Assembly: GCA_964423615.1 (NCBI GenBank)
Contig: CAYRFQ010000037.1
Coordinates: 1 to 64,000, forward strand
Source: CAYRFQ01 sp964423615
Lineage (GTDB): Bacteria > Planctomycetota > Planctomycetia > Gemmatales > Gemmataceae
Length of the DNA stretch: 64,000 nt
Direction of reading: 5' to 3'
Position numbers and translations under genes: made by a program. Below the pieces are notes generated by a model. The model saw only the letters and a program-made list of their open reading frames with translations, was not told the DNA's origin and did no database searches. Shown one piece after another: positions 27,099 through 35,930 of the stretch (positions within the stretch are counted from its first letter, which is position 1; every line of letters begins with the position of its first letter).

Positions 27099-28685
27099 TC
27101 ACCAGGCGACTTGACACCGAATGGAGTACAGGTTGGCCACACTGTAACCTACGTTCGGCTCGTCGAGGATGATGTATTGGTAGTTAAACATCACGCGAGT
27201 GTAGTCGTTCAAATACCAGTTCGTTCCAACCGTCCATTGAGAAAGCGAGCTTCCGACCAGTTGGCCATCCTCGCTATTGGGAATGTTTGGATCTCGGAAA
27301 TCCAACAAGTCGTATCGAGTTACCAATTCCCACCCACCCAGTCCGCGGTAGTGAATCCCTTTCTTGTTGAGGCAGAGGAACGGAGAAATGATTTTGGTCC
27401 GTCCAAAGGCTCCTCGGCTGAAGTTATACGCACGGTGCTCTCCGGTAAGGAAGTAACTCACCGACACATATCCTCCGTGGAGGAACACCGAGTCTCCGCC
27501 TTTTTGGTCGATGCCTGTGGCTTGCCATTCGATCTGCATCGAAAACGGACCATGTACCCACGCCCATTCGATGTTGTACAGTTGCTGTGCGAACGCAGGC
27601 ACGATCACGTCTTGGACGAACGGGGTTAAGACAGCATCTTCGTCTCGTCCAAGCAATCCGCTCCCCATGACGTTCGAAATATTCACTGTTTCGTCGAGTG
27701 GTATGCGATGCGAAAAGGCACCACCAGCATGCATTAACGATCGACCGTCGGACAATGCGTCGTACCAAAGAAGCCGTGTGAATCGAGTCGTCACAGCCCA
27801 GTCTCCTTGATCCGTTGTGTCACGGCCAATGCTGTTGCTCCCGGTGCGGAACCCACCGAGTTGAAACAGTGTCCGTTTATCTTCGGAGCCCCGAGACAAC
27901 CCCACTCCCCAATTCCTCGCAGGGTCCAAGCTGTTGATCGCGGATCGTTCGAGAAACGGAAAAAAGTTACTGCTGGTTTGGGCTTCGAAACTGAACGGTT
28001 CGCGAAAATGCCCGACACGGACTTCTCCCAACAATGGCAATTTCTGGACCCCCAGATACATGTCGGCAAATCGGACGTTTCCGCTGGCGAAGGCAAAGTC
28101 AGCGATGTACTTCACGTTCGGGCCAATGGTTCCCGTGATGGCGAGGCGAGCCCGTCGGAAACCTGTTGCATTTTCCAAGTCCCCCAGAGTGTCCTTGTTG
28201 CGTTGGCTCTGGGTGGCCATGACGGCATCGGTATGAATCCGCCCCGTTACTTTGGCTGTTGGTTGAAATTCGAATTTCTCGAGTTCGATTTCATCCTTTT
28301 TTGGTTTGCTCTTTTCCTTTTTTTCGTCGGTTTTCTTGTCCTTGCTGCTCTTTTCCTTTTTTTCGTCGGTTTTCTTGTCCTTGCTGCTCTTTTCCTTTTT
28401 TTCGTCGGTTTTCTTTGCGTCGTTTTGTTGATCACGGGCCTTTTTAGAGGGAGTCTCTTTGTTTTGGCTTGCTTTCTTCGTGGAAATCAATTGTTTCAAA
28501 TCGTTGATTTCCTTCCTGAGCTCCTGAATTTGTTGTTGAGTCTTGATTTGTTCTTCGTCCCCGATGTGAGGAGGAGGATAAACGACAGGCCGCACGGGTC
28601 CCACACAACCACAAACTCCAAGCAGAGCCACAGCGAGTAGTATCCAGGAGTACCAAGCCAGACGGCTTTTTTGTGTTCGAGGCAA
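27099..28685 (-). CDS. Outer-membrane porin (phosphate-selective porin O/P type) with lysine-rich coiled-coil N-terminus
   Basis: 528 aa. The N-terminus (SRLAWYSWILLAVALLGVCG followed by C) is an export signal, possibly a lipoprotein signal with the lipobox-like VCGC. Residues about 35-60 are a QQQIQELRKEINDLKQL coiled coil, then three 13-residue repeats (KKTDEKKEKSSKD). From about residue 140 the sequence is Porin_O_P-like beta barrel: ARLAITGTIGPNVKYIADFAF, ADMYLGVQKLP, VRVGHFREPFSFE, NWGVGLS, ending with YIILDEPNVGYSVANLYSIR, a typical terminal beta strand (the protein ends in W). The expected role is a trimeric anion or nutrient channel. The coiled coil may trimerise or reach the cell wall, as in OprB/OMPalpha-type porins; this is inference. 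It is convergent with the sheath gene, 31 bp away. Confidence 0.88.
   Translation of the reverse strand: MPRTQKSRLAWYSWILLAVALLGVCGCVGPVRPVVYPPPHIGDEEQIKTQQQIQELRKEINDLKQLISTKKASQNKETPSKKARDQQNDAKKTDEKKEKSSKDKKTDEKKEKSSKDKKTDEKKEKSKPKKDEIELEKFEFQPTAKVTGRIHTDAVMATQSQRNKDTLGDLENATGFRRARLAITGTIGPNVKYIADFAFASGNVRFADMYLGVQKLPLLGEVRVGHFREPFSFEAQTSSNFFPFLERSAINSLDPARNWGVGLSRGSEDKRTLFQLGGFRTGSNSIGRDTTDQGDWAVTTRFTRLLWYDALSDGRSLMHAGGAFSHRIPLDETVNISNVMGSGLLGRDEDAVLTPFVQDVIVPAFAQQLYNIEWAWVHGPFSMQIEWQATGIDQKGGDSVFLHGGYVSVSYFLTGEHRAYNFSRGAFGRTKIISPFLCLNKKGIHYRGLGGWELVTRYDLLDFRDPNIPNSEDGQLVGSSLSQWTVGTNWYLNDYTRVMFNYQYIILDEPNVGYSVANLYSIRCQVAW
28311..28416 (-). repeat. 39-bp coding tandem repeat in the porin gene
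   Basis: Units begin at 28311, 28350 and 28389 (the last is partial); on the minus strand they encode KKTDEKKEKSSKD. Units are nearly identical at DNA level, so copy number may vary between strains. Confidence 0.92.
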
Positions 28686-29296
28686 CGTTTTGTTCCTCTA
28701 CGTTGGCCCAAATCTACCAAGTATCTCGTGACAGGATTCGAGAAAAGATTGAGGACGAATAGAGAAGATTTACCGAATGGCAGGCTTCTCGAAACCTATA
28801 TCGGCAAAAGGAAGTGAGTTTCTGTAAAGTTCGTCGAGATGGTGTGGCGGAATCGCATCTGTCACTGTCTTGCCTGAGTTGCCTCAGACTGTCTTCACAA
28901 GTTTGTGGCTCGCCTATAAGTTTCCTATCTTGAACTTAACCTCTCCCTTTCTTCCCTGAACCACCGACTCTTTTCGTGGAGGACATCAACTCATACGCTG
29001 TCGATTTCTCGCAGTTTGGTCTCTCGCTGTCTGACATCCAGAGCGGGACGGTCGTTCTGCTCCCTCCGCCCAATTTGAAAACCTTTCCCATGCGCCGGGA
29101 CCGCTTCTTTTATGATCACAGCGCTCGATTCCTCTTCTCGCCTGCCGTCATTGTGACGACCAATCGTCCTTACGATAGAACGAGACCGTTGAGAAAAAGA
29201 AAAAACGATGCTTCGCAACCCATTCCGTTCTCGCGGTCTTTTTGGGACTGCTGTTGAAAGAACTGTCCCAAAAAGACCACTTTTCCATCGATCGTT
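28686..29296. other. 611-bp intergenic region between porin and ThuA genes
   Basis: No credible gene seen; a 93-codon plus-strand frame at 28976-29257 has no family signature. It holds the upstream region of the minus-strand porin gene and a hairpin at 29235-29278 downstream of the ThuA gene. Confidence 0.6.
29235..29278 (-). terminator. Hairpin downstream of the ThuA gene
   Basis: A perfect 14-bp stem, ggtctttttgggac (29235-29248) with gtcccaaaaagacc (29265-29278), and a 16-nt loop. It begins 18 nt past the ThuA stop on the minus strand. The T/A run lies within the stem, so this is a plausible but not classical terminator. Confidence 0.6.
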
Positions 29297-30316
29297 CTAC
29301 TTCTTCTGCAAAGGCACAATGGGCGTTTCCCACCCGGCTAAATCTTGCGGACGCAGGCCGTTTTGTCGACGGCCTCGATTCCTCCGCCAAGTCGCGTTGT
29401 ACGGCCCAACGAAACTCACGTCTGCGTCGGCTTTGATCGCGTCTTCCAACCCCACGGCCCAGAAACAACCATTGATCAATAATCGCCGATAGCCATCGTC
29501 CTCAATGTCGTTCGAAGCCCCGTAAGTGCTCGTGAAGACTCGACCTTTATCCCCGGATTCGCTCTCGTAGGATCGTGTCCAGGCACCAGGAACCGGCTTG
29601 CGTTTGGGATCGGGCTTGGCGTCTTTCTTCATGCTGACGAGAGGCTGGGCCATGACAAGAACTTCGCTTGGTTGGAGCGGGTTGGCGAAGTAACCGCCGC
29701 ATTGGACCCACATGTCTTCGACGCCACGAAGGATAGGGTGTTTGGCTTTCTCTTTAACGATCGTCAGGCGAGTGCTTTGCCGATGATTTCCACCATAATG
29801 GCCAGCCCATTTTTCACCAAGAATCTGCCGGCCGAAACCACCTCGAAAGTCCTGGCCTCCGTAACCGTTGGTGTATTTGGCGAACTTGCTCTTGCCGCGA
29901 ATGCGAAAAGCGTGCGTCGCAGTTCGGAGGCCGACGAGTGGGCCGCCTCGCTTGAGGTACTTCACGAAATAGGTCATTTGATCTTCGGGCCAGTCCTGAA
30001 ATCGCGTAAAGATAACACAGAGGTCGGCCGAATCGAGAGCTTCGATTCCAGGGATGTTGGAAGCACCGGGTTGGATTTCGCCTTTCTTGTTGACGCCGAA
30101 CAACACTGTGCATTTGAAGCCGTGATGCTTCGCCAAAATTCGAGCCAGAGCCGGAAGTGTTTCTTCCGACCGATACTCGTGATCGCTGGCGATGAAGACA
30201 ATGTGTTTGCCCTTACCGGGGCCTTTTTTGCCTTCGTAAACAAGTGGATCGGCGTTGGCGATTGTTGCCAAGGAGAAACAAAACAAGAAAGCGAGAAGAA
30301 ACCGTTGGGTGTGCAT
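29297..30316 (-). CDS. Secreted ThuA-domain protein
   Basis: 339 aa. Signal peptide MHTQRFLLAFLFCFSLATI, ANA, then a ThuA-like fold: HIVFIASDHEYRSEETLPAL, LCVIFTRFQDWPEDQM, FVKYLKRGGPLVGLRTATHA, ILGEKWAGHYGGNH, HPILRGVEDMWVQCGGYF and GRVFTSTYGASNDI...RRLLINGCFWAVGLED. ThuA proteins have a class-I glutamine-amidotransferase-like fold and are linked to trehalose or other sugar use. In planctomycetes the exported forms are abundant and usually sit with DUF1080 or cytochrome genes. The reaction is unknown. It separates the sheath and baseplate genes here without obvious relation to secretion. Confidence 0.88.
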   Translation of the reverse strand: MHTQRFLLAFLFCFSLATIANADPLVYEGKKGPGKGKHIVFIASDHEYRSEETLPALARILAKHHGFKCTVLFGVNKKGEIQPGASNIPGIEALDSADLCVIFTRFQDWPEDQMTYFVKYLKRGGPLVGLRTATHAFRIRGKSKFAKYTNGYGGQDFRGGFGRQILGEKWAGHYGGNHRQSTRLTIVKEKAKHPILRGVEDMWVQCGGYFANPLQPSEVLVMAQPLVSMKKDAKPDPKRKPVPGAWTRSYESESGDKGRVFTSTYGASNDIEDDGYRRLLINGCFWAVGLEDAIKADADVSFVGPYNATWRRNRGRRQNGLRPQDLAGWETPIVPLQKK

Positions 30317-30561
30317 GGAGAGACTACCTCACGTAGGAAGAATCAAAGGTGGGACAAAATCTTTCAAGCATTGTCCCATTAGATGTGACGAGGTACAAGC
30401 AAACTCTCACGTGTTCCAGAGCCAAGTTTATCGATGGCCTCCATTCGGCCATCGTTGTCGGATGAGGGTTGCTAATGTTGTCGAGAATGCAGCGGTGTAT
30501 CTCCCAGAGCAGTTCACGATTGCGTTGGAGCAAGTCTATGTCCAAGTCGCTGGTGCCTTTT

Positions 30562-30857
30562 TCGGATAGAGGAAACCTGGACGAAGTGGGAAAAGATAGC
30601 GAGTGAGGGGTTCTTGGGGTTCGAATCGCCGGGAACAAGAGCGTAAACGAAATTGCCTGGGTCCCTGCTCGAGACAGGATCACGAAGTGGTCCTTCCGGT
30701 TCCTAAATCCTCCTCCCCTCGGAGGAAAAGGGACTTCAAAAGATAACCAACACGAACGCGAAACGCTCCGAGGGTGGTGCTTTCCAACCTCTCGTGTTCG
30801 TTCATCGGTCGATGCACGAACGGGCCGACGGGACAAAGACTGTGCCTGCTACTATTC
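30562..30857. repeat. Degenerate dispersed repeat region with GGCAC-type repeat at its end
   Basis: Part of this stretch is related, in reverse complement, to the inverted-repeat-bounded element at 61977-62145: both share aaacctg..cgaag.gggaaa, then tgaggggttcttgg, and taaccaacac.aacg.gaa.cgctc (30744-30769 here). A degenerate copy of the dispersed hairpin repeat (acgggacaaagactgtgcct followed by gctact) ends at about 30852, overlapping the tail of tssG. A 170-codon minus-strand frame through the repeat is not credible. Confidence 0.55.
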
Positions 30858-32159
30858 TCATAATCTCCCCAAACTTCCCCCTCGTCTTTGCTCCGGATTG
30901 ACCCAAACGATTTCTTCCCCTTCGAAGACCGCATCGGCCGCATCGACCTCCGCTTCCTGACTTTTCAACCACGTGTTCCAGCCCAAACAAGGGCCCACCT
31001 CGTCCTGTACTTCCACCAACTGACATTCGGGAATCTCGTCGACTTTCAACACCATCTGGACATCGAACGACAATTCCGGACCGAGGAACAACCTCACCAG
31101 ATGGACCAACAAAAAGAAATTCTTGCGTTGCGAAGTTGGTGATTTATCCGGAATGAATTCACGAAATCGCTTGTACGTGAGTGGTCCGACTCGCAAGCGG
31201 ATTCGACCCAGGATGTCCCAAACACGTTCGCCAACGACGGTTGTCATTCCGAGTTGGTTGTTGAGGCTCGCTTCGCCAAGATACGACCAGTTATCGGGTT
31301 CGAGCTGGAGCCACTGGCCCTGGAACTGTTTCACCTCGACGTCGACCTCGAAAAAATCCTCGACAAGTGCCCGGAGGGCTGCTGCACTTCTAGGGCGTTG
31401 ATTGATCAGACCGCCGTAGTAGATGAGCGTGAGGTCGTTGATTTGTGCAAGGGTACGTTCCGGCGACTCTTGTTTTTTCCCAACGCCTGGTTCGAGTCGA
31501 TAATTTCTTTCCGAAGTCTTTTCGACGGTGGGATCCCAGTAGGAAACGCGAAGGCGGTTTCGCAACGGCCGCATTCCGAGTCCGATGAGCGAGAAGAACG
31601 CTTGCGTGAACGTGTCCGGCTCGTCGCGCAGAAATTCTTGTCGGTGATACTGGGCATGAAAGCGATACTTGGTCCAGGCGCGGTAGAACAGCGAAAGCAA
31701 CCGATGATTGAACAGATCGAACCAGTCACGCAGAGCCGTCCGTTCGGGACCTCGATGATCTCGATATTGCCGGATCAATATTTCCGTGTAGTGCCGGGGC
31801 AGGATCCCGCTCGGACCGGTCAATCCGAAAAACGAAACGACCATCGACGCCGGCTGGTCATCGAACTTCGGCGGGTCGAGGGTGTAAATTTGGCTCGGCG
31901 GGAAGCTCAACGATGGGTATGCTCGGAAGCGAACTATTTCATTACTCTGGGGACCGTCCAAGCCGACGGTGACCTGGGTTTGCCGTAGTTGTTCCAACAC
32001 CCGCACGGCTTGGAAGAAGGAGAACGAGTATCCTTCCTCGAACAGCCGAGCCGCGACGGTTTTCTGTGGTGGCAACACGAACGGACGTCGTCGTGCCCCC
32101 TTCGGAACATCGGAAGGTTCGCTTACACCAACTGCAGTTCGCCGGCTCTCGGTGGCCAT
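30858..32159 (-). CDS. tssG: Type VI secretion baseplate subunit TssG
   Basis: 433 aa. The segments FFQAVRVLEQL near residue 50, RFRAYPSLSFPPSQI, FFGLTGPSGILPRHYTE, RDWFDLFNHRLLSLFYRAW and a late YKRFREFIPDK match TssG (ImpH/VasB). TssG clamps a TssF dimer in the baseplate wedge around the VgrG hub and is homologous to phage gp53/gp6-type wedge parts. It is longer than the usual roughly 330-350 aa, with a charged C-terminal tail. Its 5' end overlaps the tssF 3' end by 37 nt, so the two are co-translated. The stop lies at the edge of a dispersed repeat, so the tail may be repeat-influenced. Confidence 0.9.
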   Translation of the reverse strand: MATESRRTAVGVSEPSDVPKGARRRPFVLPPQKTVAARLFEEGYSFSFFQAVRVLEQLRQTQVTVGLDGPQSNEIVRFRAYPSLSFPPSQIYTLDPPKFDDQPASMVVSFFGLTGPSGILPRHYTEILIRQYRDHRGPERTALRDWFDLFNHRLLSLFYRAWTKYRFHAQYHRQEFLRDEPDTFTQAFFSLIGLGMRPLRNRLRVSYWDPTVEKTSERNYRLEPGVGKKQESPERTLAQINDLTLIYYGGLINQRPRSAAALRALVEDFFEVDVEVKQFQGQWLQLEPDNWSYLGEASLNNQLGMTTVVGERVWDILGRIRLRVGPLTYKRFREFIPDKSPTSQRKNFFLLVHLVRLFLGPELSFDVQMVLKVDEIPECQLVEVQDEVGPCLGWNTWLKSQEAEVDAADAVFEGEEIVWVNPEQRRGGSLGRL

Positions 32160-33982
32160 TTCTTGAAATATCCTTCCCCTTGTGATGTTTTACCGACGAG
32201 TTGGCAAAACGAATTGACCGACGCGTAAAGTCCCAAGAACCGCTCGAGCACCGAAGCGAAGAGGAAAGCTCCGGTCCCTATGTATTTTTGTTCGTCGAAC
32301 TCCAGCGTGACTTCAATTCCGCGAGCAAAACCGCTGGCCGTGTCCCCTCCCGTTCGCCCGACCACCCGGCGTGTACTCATCGAAACGATGCCATCTATGA
32401 GTTGGCGGTTGATCGCCGCCATCTGTTGTTGTCCGGCGTCGGGGTCGGAAAAGTCATACAACCGAAACATCTCCTGGAGAGCCTCGAGACCTTCGACTGG
32501 GTCAGACAGGGACAGGTGGTTGAGCATCGTGTGCGAGACCAAACGCCAAGCTCCGCCGCGTCTCGGTGGCGGTCGAAGGGGAGCCGTCGGTGTCCGGACC
32601 GTCCGTATGCCCGTCAAGGGAGCCGCCGCTTCGAGTTCGAACCTGAGTGCTTCTCCGGCGAGTTGCAACTTCACTGGGAGATCCCTGTTCGTGCAAGTCG
32701 TGCGGACAACGAGCGTCGAGTTGGCTGGGACACTTGGGTCGAACTTCAAGTCGACAAGACTTAGCCAGACTTCCGTACCCCGGTCGTCTTCTTCAACGGA
32801 GGGACGACGCGACATGTACCAGAAGGCCGTTTGTTCCTCGGGCGATTGGTTGTGTCGGAACGAATAAAAAGGTTGGAACTCGGTGTTGACCCCGGTGTTG
32901 GGATCGGTCGCCGTTACCGAATCGACCGAATAGACCTCCAGGCCGTAGGGGTGCGCCACGTCTGGCGTAATCCGATATTGGTGCTTGGTGTGTGTCAGGG
33001 CGATCGGTTCGGCCGTTTGTTCGAAGAGGTTGACGATCGGCGTGCAGCCTTGAACGAACATCGACGAGTCGACGTTTTGCTCCAGGTTCTTCATCGAGCG
33101 ATTCAGGAAAAAGATGACCTCGATTTGATCCCCGATTCCAGCCTCCGCGGCCTGCTGCCAACCACCCAGATCGAAGAACAAGAACTTGCTCGGAAAAGTA
33201 AACACCTCCGTCAAAAGACGATACCCAATGAACGAACGTTTGGGGTAGGGCAACATCCCCTCGTCGCGTTCGAACCCCACTTGGAAAATGCATTCTTCCG
33301 GACGAAGGAGAACAGCAGGCCGAGCCATCTCGGTACTGGCATCGCGGAAACCAACCAGGTCGGTATGGTTGAAAATGAACTCGTAGAGGTACGGGATTAG
33401 ATTGGGATCACCCCGAAGGTGGAACCGCAGGTTCTCCAAGCTCAGCCCGGCCAGATTCATTCCTCCAACACATTCGAATTGAAGCCGCAGGACTGCAGCT
33501 GTGCGAGGGGGGACTTGGAGATTCGTCGGGAACGGCGGGGCGTGCAAACGCGCTTGGCGAAGCAGAACCGGCCAGAGCGTGACGGGAAAGCAAGTTTGGT
33601 ATTTACACGCCAGCCCATCGAGGGGGGCGGTCTGCAATCGACTCCCGCGAGGAATTTCAAAACCATCCGGAAGTTGACCGCGGGCCTCATCCAGTTCAAA
33701 CTGGACAGCAGCCATTGACGGCACGGGTGCGAGGTAATGCGGGTACATCACATTGAGCATCGCGTCCGTCAACTCGGGAAATTCGTCGTCGAGTTTGTGG
33801 TGAATTCGTCCGGTCAGTAACGCAAACGATTCGATCATCCGCTCGATGTGCGGGTCGGCGCTGCGGTTTTGCTCCAGCAAAAGCCGACCGGCGGCCGCCG
33901 GATATTGCTTGGCAAAGTCCTGCACCATTTGGCGAATGAAAATCAACTCGCGTTCGTAGTATGGAAAAAGAGATTCGCTCAT
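32123..33982 (-). CDS. tssF: Type VI secretion baseplate subunit TssF
   Basis: 619 aa, normal for the family. The N-terminus YYERELIFIRQMVQDFAKQY, then DPHIERMIESFALLTGRIHH, LDDEFPELTDAMLNVMYPHY and PVPSMAAVQFEL are the signature of TssF (ImpG/VasA). Later blocks are TCFPVTLWPV, LENLRFHLRGDPN and VNLFEQTAEPIALTHTKHQY. TssF is the main wedge protein that connects sheath and hub. It overlaps tssG downstream. Upstream, a short open frame ends in an ATGA overlap with its start, but no TssE similarity was found. No tssE, tssK, hcp, vgrG or clpV occurs in the window. Confidence 0.95.
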   Translation of the reverse strand: MSESLFPYYERELIFIRQMVQDFAKQYPAAAGRLLLEQNRSADPHIERMIESFALLTGRIHHKLDDEFPELTDAMLNVMYPHYLAPVPSMAAVQFELDEARGQLPDGFEIPRGSRLQTAPLDGLACKYQTCFPVTLWPVLLRQARLHAPPFPTNLQVPPRTAAVLRLQFECVGGMNLAGLSLENLRFHLRGDPNLIPYLYEFIFNHTDLVGFRDASTEMARPAVLLRPEECIFQVGFERDEGMLPYPKRSFIGYRLLTEVFTFPSKFLFFDLGGWQQAAEAGIGDQIEVIFFLNRSMKNLEQNVDSSMFVQGCTPIVNLFEQTAEPIALTHTKHQYRITPDVAHPYGLEVYSVDSVTATDPNTGVNTEFQPFYSFRHNQSPEEQTAFWYMSRRPSVEEDDRGTEVWLSLVDLKFDPSVPANSTLVVRTTCTNRDLPVKLQLAGEALRFELEAAAPLTGIRTVRTPTAPLRPPPRRGGAWRLVSHTMLNHLSLSDPVEGLEALQEMFRLYDFSDPDAGQQQMAAINRQLIDGIVSMSTRRVVGRTGGDTASGFARGIEVTLEFDEQKYIGTGAFLFASVLERFLGLYASVNSFCQLVGKTSQGEGYFKKWPPRAGELQLV

Positions 33983-34202
33983 TTGGCAATCGTATGGACT
34001 GAAGGAAAAAACAATGCGGCCAAGGATTTTGTAGAAGGACAGGAAATTTCTTTTTCCACATTGGAGAGAATGGGCCAGGACTTCTCAACCGATGCGGAAG
34101 GATTCATGGCGATTATGGCCTCGAAATCTTCAACACTTGAATCACTCTGTGAAGGAGGCACGACAACTTGTCCCGTCGAAAGGTGCTCGTTTGTATCGTG
34201 GC

Positions 34203-34232
34203 CCACGGCACTCGGAGTGTGCCTGCTACTTT
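34203..34232 (+). repeat. Dispersed GGCAC-hairpin repeat copy
   Basis: cacggcactcggagtgtgcc followed by tgctacttt. Located in the 352-bp region between divergent tssF and the paralogue-family cluster. Confidence 0.85.
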
Positions 34233-34334
34233 GCTAAAATCCGCTGTCCCATCCAAAGGACGAATGACGCCGACCCGCACATCAGGATAGAATATAGAGT
34301 ATCAGTTTTAAATTCTCCAGAACGAGGCAAATCC

Positions 34335-35318
34335 ATGGTTCGGTTTCGGTGTCCGCAAGGTTGTGGAAGTTATCACGAACACCCCGATTCCTTGGTCGGG
34401 GTAAGGACAACCTGCCCCAACACGTACCGTTCCTATCGCGTTCTCCCGGTTCCCCCCAACGACATGCCCGGACCGTACACGGTCGCAGAGGCGTGGGATC
34501 TGCTTAGTGAGAAAATCCTACCGATCTTCAAGCCTTTTCGGCTCCACAATTCGTTTGCCTTGCCGTTGACGATCCCATTTGCCAATTCGGACGAACTCCT
34601 TCGGCAACGCCAAATCCAGGGCATCCGGCCCAGACAATATCGTTTGCTCGCCTGTGCGCTGGCCCGGTGGCTCGAGCCGTTGATCCTCGGTTCCGCTTGT
34701 CGGCAGGCCATTGCCAAGGCCGAGCAATTCGCCGACGGAGAATGCACTCGGAAAGAACTCGCCCAAGCCGAGGCCAAGGCGTGGGACGACTGGCGAAGGC
34801 AACCCGGCCCAGCCGACCCGGATGAAGCGGCTCGGGCAACGGCCTTGCGGGCCGAACAGGAAGCGGCCTGGACCGCTTTGCGAGCCGTCCGGGGAGGGTT
34901 CCGAAACACGATTACACAAATTGTTGAAGTGAAGTACCACCAAATCGTCCAAAGTTCACCCCCAGGACTGTGGCCCAAACTTCTGGCCGCCATTGACGCG
35001 ATCGAAGACCAAGTCGCATCCTCCCTGATTCCTTACGCCCATCTCGAGACTGCAACTATCATCGAAGAAGTCCTCGGTCCGAGAATTCCTCCCTCAGGCA
35101 TCTCGACGTTTCGCAAATGGAACGGGGGCACCCTCGTCCGACTCGCGACGACGATTTACCAATCTCAAAATTTTGCCGATCTCGCAATTCTTGCCGACGC
35201 CCTCGAAGAAGCCGGGTGCTCGGACGAATACACTCTTGAGCACTGTCGAACGCGAGGGACACACTATCGCGGTTGTTGGGTGCTCGACTGGATATTGAAC
35301 AAGGACATCTGGAAATGA
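34335..35318 (+). CDS. Gemmata paralogue-family protein with degenerate zinc-ribbon N-terminus
   Basis: 327 aa from the ATG at 34335; an open frame extends upstream but reads through the dispersed repeat. Residues 1-40 (FRCPQGCGSYHEHPDSLVGV, RTTCP) resemble the short Cys ribbon seen in many Gemmata proteins, but the second Cys pair is incomplete (CPNT). The family core follows: QYRLLACALARWLEP, an Ala/Glu-rich helix, a poorly conserved copy of the FGNP region (VLGPRIPPSGI), FRKWNGGTLVRLATTIY, ILADALEEAGCSDEY, LEHCRTRGTHYRGCWV and DWILNK. The stop overlaps the next paralogue's ATG by 4 nt. Function unknown; presumably cytoplasmic. Confidence 0.78.
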   Translation: MVRFRCPQGCGSYHEHPDSLVGVRTTCPNTYRSYRVLPVPPNDMPGPYTVAEAWDLLSEKILPIFKPFRLHNSFALPLTIPFANSDELLRQRQIQGIRPRQYRLLACALARWLEPLILGSACRQAIAKAEQFADGECTRKELAQAEAKAWDDWRRQPGPADPDEAARATALRAEQEAAWTALRAVRGGFRNTITQIVEVKYHQIVQSSPPGLWPKLLAAIDAIEDQVASSLIPYAHLETATIIEEVLGPRIPPSGISTFRKWNGGTLVRLATTIYQSQNFADLAILADALEEAGCSDEYTLEHCRTRGTHYRGCWVLDWILNKDIWK

Positions 35319-35926
35319 ATGACCCAAGGTGGGAAAAAACAACCAACGCGATTCATTTGTTCCAGCTCCTGGCCAAGCGAGAACAGGTCAGCGAACGAAA
35401 GCTGCGGCTTTTCGCAGTCGCCTTGGCTAGACATTATGAATCAACCTTGACCTCCCAACGCAGTCGCAGGGCCATCGACGTGGCCGAGAAATTTGCGGAC
35501 GGGCAAGCATCCCGGGAACAACTCATCAAAGCTGGCCGGTCGGCTTCCGCTGCGTACGTGTGGAATCACCAGCAAAAAGCACGCGAGGCCGCTCGGATGG
35601 CGGCTTACGTGGACCCCTGGAGTGCCGCCGCATATACGTTTCGTCGTGTTTCGAACAAACTCGCCGTGGACCAGATGCGTGAGATTTTCGGCAATCCCTT
35701 CCAACCTACCACTATCGAACCGAGGTGGTTAACGTTCAACAACAGCATTGTATTGCAGCTTGCCGAACGAATGTACGACAACAACGATTTCGTCGAAATG
35801 CCAATCCTAGCCGATGCCTTGGAGGAAGCCGGATGCGAGGACGAAACCATCCTCAGACACTGCCGATCGGGCGGAACTCATGCGAGGGGATGTTGGGTAA
35901 TCGATTTACTCCTCTCCAAGCGGTGA
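35315..35926 (+). CDS. Gemmata paralogue-family protein, short member
   Basis: 203 aa. The ATG at 35315 overlaps the previous stop (ATGA), which is why it is preferred over an upstream start. Family order is intact: RKLRLFAVALARHYE, a helical spacer with KARE AARMA, MREIFGNPFQPTTIEPRWL, FNNSIVLQLAERMYD, MPILADALEEAGCEDE, LRHCRSGGTHARGCWVIDLL. It is the closest here to the common Gemmataceae form. Middle gene of a tight three-gene run, separated by 4 bp from the next. Confidence 0.82.
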   Translation: MNDPRWEKTTNAIHLFQLLAKREQVSERKLRLFAVALARHYESTLTSQRSRRAIDVAEKFADGQASREQLIKAGRSASAAYVWNHQQKAREAARMAAYVDPWSAAAYTFRRVSNKLAVDQMREIFGNPFQPTTIEPRWLTFNNSIVLQLAERMYDNNDFVEMPILADALEEAGCEDETILRHCRSGGTHARGCWVIDLLLSKR

Positions 35927-35930
35927 CGTC

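Noticed and set aside
28976..29257. 93-codon plus-strand frame upstream of ThuA
   Set aside because: No family signature, contains the hairpin at 29235, and no ribosome site.
30590..30640. tRNA-like ggttcgaatcgcc
   Set aside because: No acceptor stem or anticodon arm could be paired around it; it lies in a repeat.
30324..30836. 170-codon minus-strand frame between ThuA and tssG
   Set aside because: Covers a repeat-derived region, Arg/Ser/Pro-rich with no domain; more likely repeat than gene.
33979..34206. 75-codon minus-strand frame whose TGA overlaps the tssF ATG (ATGA)
   Set aside because: The overlap is suggestive, but the start is a GTG inside a dispersed repeat, the sequence has no TssE or other T6SS signature, and no ribosome site was seen.
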